64,000 nucleotides of DNA, taken from contig CAYUVH010000016.1 of NCBI GenBank assembly GCA_964448135.1, positions 16,875-80,874 of the forward strand. The letters run 5' to 3'. Below are positions 8,569 through 16,974 of this stretch, piece by piece (position 1 is the stretch's first letter; each line of letters opens with the position of its first letter). The stretch is from CAYUVH01 sp964448135 (GTDB lineage: Bacteria > Verrucomicrobiota > Verrucomicrobiia > Limisphaerales > UBA8199). Both the position numbers and the translations under genes were made by a program. The notes under the pieces are model-generated. The model was not told the DNA's origin, searched no databases, and worked only from the letters and a program-made list of their open reading frames with translations.

Positions 8569-9045
8569 TCAGACGCCGCTCTGATCGATGCGCTCTCGCA
8601 CCGCTGAATCTCTTTTGGCAGCCAGGTAAGGGCAGCCAGCCAGCGACCTATTTGAAGGAACCGATTCCAACCAAGATGCTTGCATCGTGCGCAACAGGTT
8701 AAATGTGTCGTTCTGGGAGAGTTCGTTCTTAATCGTTTTTTGAAGCCTTACTTGCACAGTATGCGGATGGCCATTTTCAACCCACCTCACCTCCGACTCT
8801 GGCGGGACCGATAATATCACCGGGCCGACGGTTGCAATGCCGCTTTTTACAACAGACCCAGGCATAGCGGCCAGGACCTTCCCGTACTAAACGAATACGA
8901 TGTCCAAGTCGTGCTCTGAGTTATTAATGACGCCGACGTAATAATGATGCAACTGAGCAGCTGCGTGTGAACGTTCAATGAACAGCAAGCACACGAGTCC
9001 AATCATAATTCGAAACGTCAACCTAAAACCTCGAATAGTGTGCAT
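8569..9045 (-). pseudogene. Exported protein gene interrupted by an in-frame TAG codon
   Basis: From the ATG at 9043-9045 the frame encodes a signal peptide (MHTIRGFRLTFRIMIGLVC... ending SHAAA) and then HYYVGVINNSEHDLDIVFV. A TAG follows at 8887-8889. The same frame continues without shift as YGKVLAAMPGSVVKSG... EVRWVENGHPHTVQVRL for 105 more codons to the stop at 8569. The two halves fit one small exported beta-sandwich-type protein: the words VINNS, VRW and HTVQVRL read as successive strands. Either the TAG is an inactivating nonsense mutation or a sequencing error, or the codon is read through. Family unknown. Confidence 0.6.
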
Positions 9046-9417
9046 GGTATCTGAGTGAGTGGGGTGGTTGCCCTTGATCTTGAGCATGTTCTCGCGGGGC
9101 CTTACTCCGCTTCGCACTGTGCTCGACGCCGTGTCTGTCCCTCTCAGCTCGTGCCCGCCTTTCCCGCGCCAGCCGGAACGATTCCGGTTGACCGGGTATC
9201 GGCAAACGCTCTCGGACAGTGTCACGTCGCACGAACCGCCAAACTTTGACAGCTCGTGATAGTCTCCAGCCCATCGTGTGCCCTTTGACTCGGTCAAGCC
9301 GCTTCCCTTCGAACACGCCGGCCCCGTGCGGGGTGTACCTGAGAGGAGCGGGGTTCAACAAGAATCAACTTGCCGGGATGGGGAAATCGGGCACAGTAAT
9401 GACCGGTTTATTCGAGC
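9046..9417. other. Intergenic stretch before tRNA-Ser
   Basis: Short overlapping frames occur on both strands but none is convincing. The stretch holds the upstream regions of the interrupted minus-strand gene and of tRNA-Ser. I found no copy of the tRNA 3' end here that would indicate an attachment site. Confidence 0.5.
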
Positions 9418-9507
9418 GGAAGGGTGGCTGAGTGGTTAAAGGCACCTGACTCGAAATCAGGCGTAGTCGCAAGGCTACCGGAGGTTCGAATCCTCTCCCT
9501 TCCGCCA
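9418..9507 (+). tRNA. tRNA-Ser (anticodon CGA)
   Basis: The acceptor arm GGAAGGG (9418-9424) pairs with CCCTTCC (9497-9503), followed by G and an encoded CCA. The anticodon stem CCTGA/TCAGG encloses the loop CTCGAAA, giving anticodon CGA at 9452-9454, which reads UCG serine codons. A long variable arm (GTAGTCGCAAGGCTAC) and the T loop GTTCGAATC are present, as expected for a class II tRNA-Ser. Confidence 0.97.
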
Positions 9508-9538
9508 ATTTTTCCTCCCACATTCGATTTCGACTTCG

Positions 9539-11779
9539 CTAGCTCCCGCCTGAAGAGGTTCGCGGGGTGGGCAGGCGGGCTTGGATGCTGGAGGTGACTT
9601 CGCGGGCGAGGACCTGGTTGCCTTTATCCAGGAAATAGACGTCGTGCGGTTTTTGCAGTTCGGCCAGGCGCGACTTTACGGCGTCGTGCAGGTCGGTGAC
9701 GGGGATGTCGTTTTCCTGCATGATTTTCGCGGCGATGCGGTTGTATTGGGGAACGTCGCCGAACTGGCGCGCGTCGCGCAGTTCGCCGGGGGGAATGGGC
9801 GTGGTGGAGCACCAGATGACTTTGGCGCCGGTGGCCTGGAGGCGGGCCGCTATTTCGCGGAGATTTTTTTCGTAATCGGTGGGGGTGATGGCGGAACGGC
9901 CGGGGGCAACGATCTTCACGTCGTACAGCCCGAAGTTGAAACAGATGACGTCCCATTTTTGAGAGCCGAGCCAGCCGGAAAGTTTTTCGATGCCGTTTTG
10001 GGTGGTGCCGCCGAGTTGGGGAATGCGGCGGACATTCGCCCGGCCCTTGAGATTCTCAGCGACCACGGGGGCGTAACCGAGGGCGACTGCGTCGCCGATC
10101 AAGAGGACGTTGGGCAGACCGGCGATCGGCTGGGAAGGGTTCGCCGGCAGGTAAAGCGCCTGGCCGTCCTTTTCCAGCCGTGCACGAAGTTTGGTATATG
10201 GCAGCGACTGAACGGCCACGTGGTCCTCGAGCGCGAGCGCGGCGATGGTGGCGGCGGACTGGCCGAGGACCATGAAAACCGGCTCCATCCGGATGGAGCC
10301 GTAGGCGATGTGCGAGCTCGAAAGGCAAACAGGCACAACGAGGTTCGGGCACTGGCTGCGCTTCGGGACGAGGGCGCGATAGGAGATCGGATACGGCCCG
10401 CGGGTGGGGACGCCCACGTCGCCCTCGTTTTGCACCGAGCCGTCGGGCGCGATGTAGCGCTGCACGTTGTGGGAGTCCATGGTGTAGGAGCCCATGCCGA
10501 CGGAATCCGGCGTGGGTTTGTCCTTCAGTATCTCGTGCTCGGTGATGACAAAATCGGCCACCATGCGCCGGGCTTCGCGAACGTAGAGTTGGAAGGGCCA
10601 GTTGCCGGTGTCCGGAAATTCGTCGCGGGCCAGGCCCCAGTCGCGGATGCGGGTCTGAATCTCCGCGGGCACGCGCGGATCGTTCGCGATGAAGTAGAGC
10701 CAGCCCTTTTGGTAGGTCTCGTGCTCGCGAATGATTTCACGGCGGCGCTCGTAGGAAGCCTCCGGATAGTCGTAGTTGTAACCGATGTTGTCGGTGCTGA
10801 ACGGGCCGTGGTTGTTGACGTCGGTTTTCGCGTTCGGGACGCGATCGAACTTGTTGAAGGTCTCGCGCCAGCCGGCCTGGAAGATGCGCAACTGGAGTTC
10901 GTATTGCAGAGGATCGTAGCCCTCGGGTTTGGGAAAGGCCACGCGATTGGCGGGATTGTCCGTGAGGCACAGCCGGAAACAGTAGGCCTGGATTTTTTTG
11001 TCGCCCGAGCCGGTTTCGCCGGGAGCGTTGGTGCTGACGCGGGGCAGCACGCCGCTGGCAGGATCGCCGGGAACGACGTAGGGGCTGATCTTCGTGGCGA
11101 CCTTGCCGAAATGATGGCTGTGCTGGCGGGCGCCAAGTTGCACGCCGTTCAGTTGCTCGCCGTACACGCTGTTGGCTTCGCGGCCGGTCGTGTAATCCAC
11201 GCCCGCGGCGGCCATGAGGTCACCTTCGTAAGTGGCGTCGATGAACATGGCGGCCCGGTAAGTCCGACCGCTCAACGTGGTGATGGATTCGATGCGGGCG
11301 CCGTTCGTTTTGACGCCCCGGGCGCGGTCCAGCCATTCATCGCGGTAAACCGGAATTTTCTGCTCGCGCATGAAGTCCTCGAAGATGGCTTCGGCGACAT
11401 GCGGTTCGTGGGTCCAGCGCGTGGGATTGGTTAGCGCGGGCGCGGCAGCGGCAGCGGGTTGGGGTTGCCAGGTCCACGCGGCGGGATCGCGATAGTGATC
11501 GGCGAGCCGCCGATAAAATTCGAGTGAGAGGCCGCCGACGCTTGCCTTGTCCCCGACATCGGTCAATCCCAGGCCGCCGCTGGTCAACCCGCCCAGATGT
11601 TTTTCCGGCATCACGATGACCACGCTTTTGCCCATGCGCGCGGCCTGGACCGCCGCGGTGACCGCGGCGGAGGTGCCCCCATAAATGCAAATATCCGACT
11701 CGACCGGCGACGCGCCGCGCGCAATCACGGCGGACGTCAGGAGGAGGAAATACAGGCCGAAAGAGAAGGCTTTGATCAT
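9539..11779 (-). CDS. Exported FAD-dependent oxidoreductase fused to a catalytically degenerate SGNH domain
   Basis: A 746-residue protein with a Sec-type signal peptide (residues 1-22). Residues 28-540 form an FAD_oxidored (PF12831-type) domain: the dinucleotide-binding motif is DICIYGGTSAAVTAA, with HLGGLTSGG, MFIDATYEGDLMAAAG and a C-terminal IRMEPVFMVLGQSAAT. Residues 558-735 form an SGNH-hydrolase-type domain. Block I is IGDAVALGY where GDSxxxGY is expected, and block V is DVYF where DVHF is expected. Thus the nucleophilic Ser is Ala (GCA, one base from TCA) and the catalytic His is Tyr (TAT, one base from CAT). The fold appears retained but hydrolysis should be lost. The substrate of the FAD domain is unknown; it probably acts in the periplasm or outside. 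A palindrome TTACAC-N4-GTGTAA lies 41 nt upstream of the start. The next gene upstream encodes a larger paralogue with an intact SGNH triad. Confidence 0.92.
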   Translation of the reverse strand: MIKAFSFGLYFLLLTSAVIARGASPVESDICIYGGTSAAVTAAVQAARMGKSVVIVMPEKHLGGLTSGGLGLTDVGDKASVGGLSLEFYRRLADHYRDPAAWTWQPQPAAAAAPALTNPTRWTHEPHVAEAIFEDFMREQKIPVYRDEWLDRARGVKTNGARIESITTLSGRTYRAAMFIDATYEGDLMAAAGVDYTTGREANSVYGEQLNGVQLGARQHSHHFGKVATKISPYVVPGDPASGVLPRVSTNAPGETGSGDKKIQAYCFRLCLTDNPANRVAFPKPEGYDPLQYELQLRIFQAGWRETFNKFDRVPNAKTDVNNHGPFSTDNIGYNYDYPEASYERRREIIREHETYQKGWLYFIANDPRVPAEIQTRIRDWGLARDEFPDTGNWPFQLYVREARRMVADFVITEHEILKDKPTPDSVGMGSYTMDSHNVQRYIAPDGSVQNEGDVGVPTRGPYPISYRALVPKRSQCPNLVVPVCLSSSHIAYGSIRMEPVFMVLGQSAATIAALALEDHVAVQSLPYTKLRARLEKDGQALYLPANPSQPIAGLPNVLLIGDAVALGYAPVVAENLKGRANVRRIPQLGGTTQNGIEKLSGWLGSQKWDVICFNFGLYDVKIVAPGRSAITPTDYEKNLREIAARLQATGAKVIWCSTTPIPPGELRDARQFGDVPQYNRIAAKIMQENDIPVTDLHDAVKSRLAELQKPHDVYFLDKGNQVLAREVTSSIQARLPTPRTSSGGS

Positions 11780-11819
11780 TAGCGATTTAGAGTTTCGCAG
11801 ATGGCCACACTTCGGCCAA

Positions 11820-11835
11820 TTACACGATAGTGTAA
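11820..11835. promoter_or_regulatory. Palindromic operator candidate 1, TTACAC-N4-GTGTAA
   Basis: TTACACGATAGTGTAA is a dyad with 6-bp arms and a 4-bp spacer, 41 nt upstream of the FAD-oxidoreductase start. The same arms recur at 17010-17025 and 24532-24547. A 16-bp inverted repeat is a typical footprint for a dimeric LuxR/NarL-type regulator, and such a regulator is encoded at 16298-16966. Confidence 0.65.
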
Positions 11836-12593
11836 GGGCGGAGGTGTCAGACAGATGAAAGGAGTGGGGCCCCCTTGAAGAGGTTGTTCTTTAAGTGTCT
11901 TGAGGCGTTCTTTGGTGTTTTTTCGTGTTCTTTCGGCGTCCCTTGAGTGTCCCTTTTCTGTTCTTTGCGTGTTTTTAGTGTTTGAGGGCGGGCGAAGGCT
12001 TGGGATGGCCGGATTCAACCGGTTTACGCGATTGGACCCGAAATCCCCCTCACCCCGGCCCTCTCCCTCCGTCTTCGCTCCGCTACGACGCGACAAGAAG
12101 GGGAGAGGGAGTGAGTTTGGATGGCATGAGATTGAGTCCACGTCGGGTGAAGCCGGCTCCGCATGGAGCCTTGTTATCCCGCCTTGCGGAACTGCCATGG
12201 AGGCAGTGTCGGGCCTGGCTCTGGTCAGGTTCATGTCTTTCATTTTCTCCTTCGGTGAACGAGAAATTCCCGCTCACCCGGGGGCACTTTAGCACAGGTA
12301 GGCAAAAAATAATCTCCCACCGTGGGAGATTATTGGGGACAGACTTAAAAAGTTAAAAGGCTAAAAAGAGCCAATGTTTATAGGGGTGAAATCGGGTTCG
12401 CGGGGCGGATTTGGGAGGGGAATGGAAAAAAATAAATTAAAAAATGTATTGCCCGGCGGCGGAAACAACTCGAAAGCGGGAATAGAAGCCGGAGAGGGAA
12501 AGACGGAACGCAAAGGGCGAAAGACGCAGAGACGCAAAGGCTGGCGCGCCATGCACAACGTCGCTACGAAGAGGCGTGGTGCCGACGCCTGGT
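11836..12593. other. Long intergenic region with repeats between the two FAD-SGNH genes
   Basis: No gene is supported in this stretch. It holds an inverted repeat with arms CCCTCTCCC (12059-12067) and GGGAGAGGG (12101-12109), a near-perfect palindrome at 12308-12334, and low-complexity purine-rich sequence (12374-12540). The inverted repeats look like dispersed intergenic elements. Confidence 0.55.
12308..12334. repeat. 27-nt perfect palindrome with a single central base
   Basis: The arms AATAATCTCCCAC and GTGGGAGATTATT (13 bp each) flank one C. GGGGACAGACTT follows, a phrase I associate with dispersed intergenic repeats related to REP-type elements. It lies between the two FAD-SGNH genes. 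As RNA it would form a tight stem with almost no loop, so a DNA-level role (operator or repeat terminus) is more plausible than a terminator. Confidence 0.7.
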
Positions 12594-15500
12594 TTAATAG
12601 TGAGCGGCGAGGTAGTCGCCGAGGAGTTGGGCGTAAACGCTCGAGCCGATGAGGTAGGGGTGGACGCCGTCGTCGTCGTTGGCTCCGTTGAGCAGGGAGC
12701 GGAGGAATTGGTAGCGGTCGTAGTTGTCGCAGGCGGCGCGGATGTCCACGAGGTCGGCGGAGCGGGCGGCGGCGACGTCGCGGACGATCTGGATGTAGCT
12801 ATCCACCCAGGCTTGCGCGCCGCCGACGTTGGCGTAGTAGGCGGCGGGGTGGCGGTTGTAGTAGTACTGCGAGGCGTTGCCTTCGATGAGGTAATTGACG
12901 GTGACGAGGATCGGAATGGAGTGGTTGGTGCGCACGCGGTCGATCATCGAGTTGAGATTGGCGCGGAAGGTGGCCTGGCTGACCTGGGGGACATCGAGGG
13001 CAGTCATGACGTGATCGTTCATGCCGAAGTTGATGATCACGAAATCAGGATGCGGATTCAGGACGTCGGTCTGAATGCGGGCGAGTCCTTGGGAGCTGGT
13101 GTTGCCGCTGACGCCGGCGTTGACCATGTTCAACGCAAAGCGAGCCGCCAACTGGTTGACCCAATTCGAACCGGTGGGAACGCCCTGGCCGAAGGTGATG
13201 CTGTCGCCGAAGGCGACGACTTTGGCGCCCTGGATGGGAGGCGCAATATCTTTGGCGCTCACGCGCAAGCGGAGGAATCTCCTGGGAGCGACTGTTATCG
13301 GAACGTCCGTTTCCCAGGTGAGGGTGGCGGTGTGATTGGTGTGGAAGACTACCTGGCGCAAATTCACGCACGGGTCGGGGCACCAATCGAGGAGGTTGGT
13401 GGACGATTCTACGACGTAGCTAATGTCGGGTGGCGCGGGGTCGGGGCGGGTGTAGGAGACGGCGAAATAGCCGGTGGCGCTGATGCTGGTGAGCAAAGCG
13501 GGACTGGTGTTGGTGCGAGTGGGGTCGAGGCCCAGGGCGTATTTGAGCAGGTTGACGATGCCGTCGCCGGAGGGGTTGGCGCCATCGCCGGCGATCAGAG
13601 GATTATTGGCGTTGGCGCCGAAGTATTGCGCGCGCCAGGCATAGAGCGGGATGTCGGCCACGGTGACGGTCGCCGTGGCGAGCGGGCCGACGGCGTAAGT
13701 GGAATTTGTGGCGAGGGAGAGTTGGAGGGTTTTATCGCCGACAGGAGTGAGGATGAAAGGCGAAATCAGGAGGTTGGTGTCGGACACGCCGGCGGGGAAA
13801 GTGACGGAGGCGGGGAGCGCGGCAAAATCCACGCCGTTGGATGCGGTGCCGTTGAGGGTCCAATTGACGGTCAATGGCGAGCTCGCGTCGCCGGAGCGCG
13901 ACAACGTGACGCTGCCTGGGCGTGGGCCGTAGCGGGAGGCATGGGCATCGGTCGCCCACAGATTCACGACGGGTTGGTTCGAGGCGTTCACGAACTGGAC
14001 GGCATCGGCGATGACGTAACCGGTGGTGCCGGTATTGCGGATGCGGACCTTGCCGTTGGTGCCGGCGTTGAAATTGGTGGACAGCAGGAGCACCCACGTG
14101 CCGTTGGAGCTCGTCTGATCGCGGAGCACCGTGTTCGTGCCGCCGGGATGGATGACATCCATGGGGGTGTTGGTGGAGCGATTGGGATTCACCGCCCAGA
14201 GCGCGTAGACGTTGTACTTGCCCGCCGAGGGCAGGTTGGGAGTGAACACGACGCTGGAGCCGCCTTTGTTCGTGTTGCCGTCGTGAAAATAATTCGGGCC
14301 GTAGTAACCCGTGGAGGCGGTGCTCACCGTCCAGGGGCCATTGGTGACGACGCCGGTGGCATCCGCATTATCCACAATCACCGTGGGGCCTGAATTGGTG
14401 GGCGTGATGCCCAGCGATTGCTGGTCGGCCATCAGTTGCGATTGCAGTTTCGCAACGCTGATTTGCTGGACGGTGGTGGAATCATCGATGGCAATGCAGG
14501 CGGCGGTGGCGGCGGACTGGCCGAGGATCATGTGCACCGGTTCCATCCGGATGGAACCAAACGCGATGTGCGAGGCGGAGAGGCACCAGGGCACCAGGAG
14601 GTTGCTGCACTCGGCCGATTTGGGGACGAGTGAGCGATACGAAATGGGATACACGCCGGGAATGGCCCCCCCGGTGTAGGTGTCGCCTTCGTTCTGGCAC
14701 AAACCGCTGACGACGACGCGCTGCGCGTTGTGTGAGTCCCGTCCGTAGGCGGCCAGGCCGACCGAATCGGGCACCACCACGAGGCCGAGGCAATTGGACT
14801 GCGTCATGACGTAGTCCGAAACCATCCGGCGCGCTTCGCGCACGTAGAGTTGGTGCGGCCAGCCGCCGGTGTCCTGAAACTCGTCCTTGCAGAAACCGTA
14901 GCTGGACATCGAGGTGCGCACGCCGGAGGGCACCCGCGAATCGGTGGCCAGAAAGTAAAGAAATCCATGCAGGTAATCGCGATGCGCCTGCCAGATTTGC
15001 GCGCGCGTCTCCGCGCTGGCTTCGGGGTAAGCGGAGCTCTGGCCGAGGAAATCCGTCGAAACGGCGCCGTTGTTGTTGATGTCCGTTTTGCTGTTCGGCA
15101 TGGCCGAGACATTCATGAACGTGCCGAGTGTGGGAGTGTTGCCCGCGGCCACCATGGCCTGGATGTAACGGGCCAGCAGATCGTATTGCGCGGGCGAATA
15201 ATTTGTCGGCGCGGTCAGCGGAATCTGGTTGGACGCGACGGTGGTCAGGCACATCCGGAAATTGTAGGCCTGGACTTTTTGATCGGCGCTGCCGGCGGCG
15301 CCGGGGGCGTTGGATTGGACCAGGGGTATCAGGCCGGAGGCGGGATTGTTCGTGATGACGTAGGGATTGACCTGGAGCGAACCAAATTGGTGCCCGCCGG
15401 TATTGGGCGCGCGCACGCCGTTGAGATCCTCGTTGTATTGAGAGGTCGCTTCGCGACCCACCACATAGGACACGCCTCCCGCGGCCATGAGGTCGCCTTC

Positions 15501-15986
15501 GTAACTGGCGTCAATGAACATCTTCGCGCGGAAGACGTTGCTGTTGTTCATGGTGACGGCGATCAGTTGCGCGCCGGTTTTGGTGACGGAGGCGAGGCGC
15601 TGATTCGTGTAGATGGTCAGGCCCGCCTGCTGGGCCATTTCGTTGAAGACCGTCTCCGCGACATGCGGTTCAAAGGTGAATTTGGCGCTGGTGCTGTACT
15701 TGAGGCCGATGCGGGTATAGAATTCGCGCGCGGTTCCCTGGATGTAGGTGTTCCCGAAATTGCCGACGTCGGTCTGGCCCAGGCCGCCGGAGGTCATGCC
15801 GCCGAGATGATTGTTTACGACGACGAGGGATACGGATTTGCCGAGACGCGCCGCCTGCACCGCGGCGATGACGCCGCCGGAGGTGCCGCCGTAGACGCAG
15901 ACATCGGAATCGATGACCGTGGCGGCGGGAAGAGAGAGGGCGCAGGAAAGCAGGGTCAGGAGAAAGAGGCGAAAGTGGATGGGCAA
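12594..15986 (-). CDS. Exported FAD-dependent oxidoreductase with golvesin-like, Calx-beta-like and active SGNH domains
   Basis: A 1130-residue multidomain protein. Residues 1-22 are a signal peptide, about 27-540 an FAD_oxidored domain (DVCVYGGTSGGVIAA, HLGGMTSGG, MFIDASYEGDLMAAGG). Residues about 548-680 resemble a golvesin C-terminal domain (TGYYGPNYF, YVIADAVQFV), about 700-790 a Calx-beta-like domain, and about 795-905 a short beta module (GDGIVNLLKYALGLDP, YVVESSTNLLDW). Residues about 925-1130 are an SGNH hydrolase with all blocks intact: FGDSITFG, NAGVSGNT, GMNDH and DGVHP. It therefore probably works as an oxidoreductase plus esterase/deacetylase-type enzyme on an extracellular glycan; the substrate is unknown. 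I use the TTG at 15986, preceded by GGAGGA and giving a clean signal peptide. The longer frame to 16301 only translates intergenic repeats. The regulator pair lies directly upstream on the same strand. Confidence 0.88.
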   Translation of the reverse strand: MPIHFRLFLLTLLSCALSLPAATVIDSDVCVYGGTSGGVIAAVQAARLGKSVSLVVVNNHLGGMTSGGLGQTDVGNFGNTYIQGTAREFYTRIGLKYSTSAKFTFEPHVAETVFNEMAQQAGLTIYTNQRLASVTKTGAQLIAVTMNNSNVFRAKMFIDASYEGDLMAAGGVSYVVGREATSQYNEDLNGVRAPNTGGHQFGSLQVNPYVITNNPASGLIPLVQSNAPGAAGSADQKVQAYNFRMCLTTVASNQIPLTAPTNYSPAQYDLLARYIQAMVAAGNTPTLGTFMNVSAMPNSKTDINNNGAVSTDFLGQSSAYPEASAETRAQIWQAHRDYLHGFLYFLATDSRVPSGVRTSMSSYGFCKDEFQDTGGWPHQLYVREARRMVSDYVMTQSNCLGLVVVPDSVGLAAYGRDSHNAQRVVVSGLCQNEGDTYTGGAIPGVYPISYRSLVPKSAECSNLLVPWCLSASHIAFGSIRMEPVHMILGQSAATAACIAIDDSTTVQQISVAKLQSQLMADQQSLGITPTNSGPTVIVDNADATGVVTNGPWTVSTASTGYYGPNYFHDGNTNKGGSSVVFTPNLPSAGKYNVYALWAVNPNRSTNTPMDVIHPGGTNTVLRDQTSSNGTWVLLLSTNFNAGTNGKVRIRNTGTTGYVIADAVQFVNASNQPVVNLWATDAHASRYGPRPGSVTLSRSGDASSPLTVNWTLNGTASNGVDFAALPASVTFPAGVSDTNLLISPFILTPVGDKTLQLSLATNSTYAVGPLATATVTVADIPLYAWRAQYFGANANNPLIAGDGANPSGDGIVNLLKYALGLDPTRTNTSPALLTSISATGYFAVSYTRPDPAPPDISYVVESSTNLLDWCPDPCVNLRQVVFHTNHTATLTWETDVPITVAPRRFLRLRVSAKDIAPPIQGAKVVAFGDSITFGQGVPTGSNWVNQLAARFALNMVNAGVSGNTSSQGLARIQTDVLNPHPDFVIINFGMNDHVMTALDVPQVSQATFRANLNSMIDRVRTNHSIPILVTVNYLIEGNASQYYYNRHPAAYYANVGGAQAWVDSYIQIVRDVAAARSADLVDIRAACDNYDRYQFLRSLLNGANDDDGVHPYLIGSSVYAQLLGDYLAAHY

Positions 15987-16297
15987 GGTCCTCCGGTTCG
16001 GCCGTCCCTTCGGGACTTGATTTAACGCAATGGACGCCAACCCACGCTTGAAACCGTGGGCTCTTCTCGGCTGTCCCTCCGGGACGTAGGATGACGGTTG
16101 CGGCATCGGGTCGCGGCAGGCCACCAGTTTTTCGAGCACGCGGCGAGGGAGGGGTAGAGACAAGTTGCGAGAGGGACGGAGAGTTTTAGGCCGGAACGGA
16201 TTCGTACGGTTAGGTCCGCCGGGCGGGACGCCCGGCTCTACGGCAGGCCAGAGGCCTGCCGCCACGAAACATCCACGGCCTGCCATACTGCTGTTCT
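15987..16297. repeat. Intergenic region with clustered REP-like hairpins
   Basis: Three inverted repeats are packed here: CCCACG/CGTGGG (16041-16060), GCCGGGCG/CGCCCGGC (16218-16236) and GGCAGGCC/GGCCTGCC (16242-16260). The sequence also contains CCCTCCGGGACGTA, typical of dispersed intergenic repeats in this group. They sit just downstream of the response-regulator gene and may end or attenuate its transcript before the FAD-SGNH gene. No gene is seen. Confidence 0.6.
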
Positions 16298-16966
16298 TCA
16301 TTTGCCGAGGAATTTTACGACTGCCTCGGTGCGGGAGCTGACTTGGAGCTTTTCGTAGATGTTGTGGCAGTGTTTACGGACGGTTTCGATGTTCACTCCC
16401 AGCAGGTCTGCGATTTCCTTGTAGGGCAGGCCTTTGGAAAGCAATTCGAGCACTTCGCGTTCGCGGGCGGAGATGGGATGCTCGCTGCCCGCGCGCGTGG
16501 GCTGCCGGTGAAAATACTGGACGATCTTGCGGGCAATGACGCTGTTCAGCGGCGAGCCGCCGCGCGCGGCGTCCCGCACCGCCTCCAATACGCGTTCCCC
16601 CGAAGCGGTGCGTCCCTTGAGCAGGTAGCCGACCGCACCCGCGAGCAGGGATTTGAAGATGACGTCCGCGTCCTCGTACACCGTGAGCATGATGTACTGT
16701 GTGCCCGGCAGCAGGCCCTTCAACTGCCTCACGCAATCAATGCCGCTCATGCGTGGAAGATTGATATCCATCAACACGACGTCGGGCTTGAGCCGAGGGA
16801 CTTCTTCGAGCGCGGCCTCGGCGGAGCGGTAGTTGCCAACGCAGGAAAATCCGGCGGCGCGGGACAGTTGGTGGACCAACTGCTCGCGCACGACGTGATC
16901 GTCCTCGACCACGCACACGCGGACTGCGCGCACGGCGGACGATTCCGGAACTTCTGCTTTGGCCAT
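16298..16966 (-). CDS. LuxR/NarL-type response regulator
   Basis: A 222-residue two-component regulator. The receiver domain covers about 15-130 with the acidic pair D22/D23 (VVEDDH), phospho-acceptor D67 (VVLMDINLP), the switch Thr in IMLTVYED and the conserved Lys in GYLLKG. The output domain, residues about 155-215, is a LuxR-type helix-turn-helix (ISAREREVLELLSKG, EIADLLGVNIETVRKH). I prefer the ATG at 16966: AGGAG lies 5 nt before it and overlaps the stop of the kinase gene, so the two are translationally coupled. A GTG two codons earlier is the alternative. A palindrome TTACAC-N4-GTGTAA sits 44 nt upstream of the ATG, inside the kinase 3' end, suggesting autoregulation. The same palindrome precedes two other genes in this block. 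Confidence 0.95.
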   Translation of the reverse strand: MAKAEVPESSAVRAVRVCVVEDDHVVREQLVHQLSRAAGFSCVGNYRSAEAALEEVPRLKPDVVLMDINLPRMSGIDCVRQLKGLLPGTQYIMLTVYEDADVIFKSLLAGAVGYLLKGRTASGERVLEAVRDAARGGSPLNSVIARKIVQYFHRQPTRAGSEHPISAREREVLELLSKGLPYKEIADLLGVNIETVRKHCHNIYEKLQVSSRTEAVVKFLGK

Positions 16967-16974
16967 CAGCACTC

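Noticed and set aside
9418..9507. tRNA-Ser as an integration site for the neighbouring orphan genes
   Set aside because: No second copy of the tRNA 3' end and no integrase gene were found in the window.
9581..11434. A 617-codon plus-strand open frame across the FAD-SGNH gene
   Set aside because: It is exactly antisense to a strongly recognised FAD-oxidoreductase and shows only shadow-type composition.
12576..14393. A 605-codon plus-strand open frame, Gly/Val/Ala-rich
   Set aside because: Antisense to the C-terminal half of the second FAD-SGNH gene; no signal peptide or family match.
16298..16301. Possible extension of the 12594 gene to 16301
   Set aside because: The extra N-terminus translates inverted repeats and dispersed intergenic sequence, whereas a signal peptide starts cleanly at 15986.
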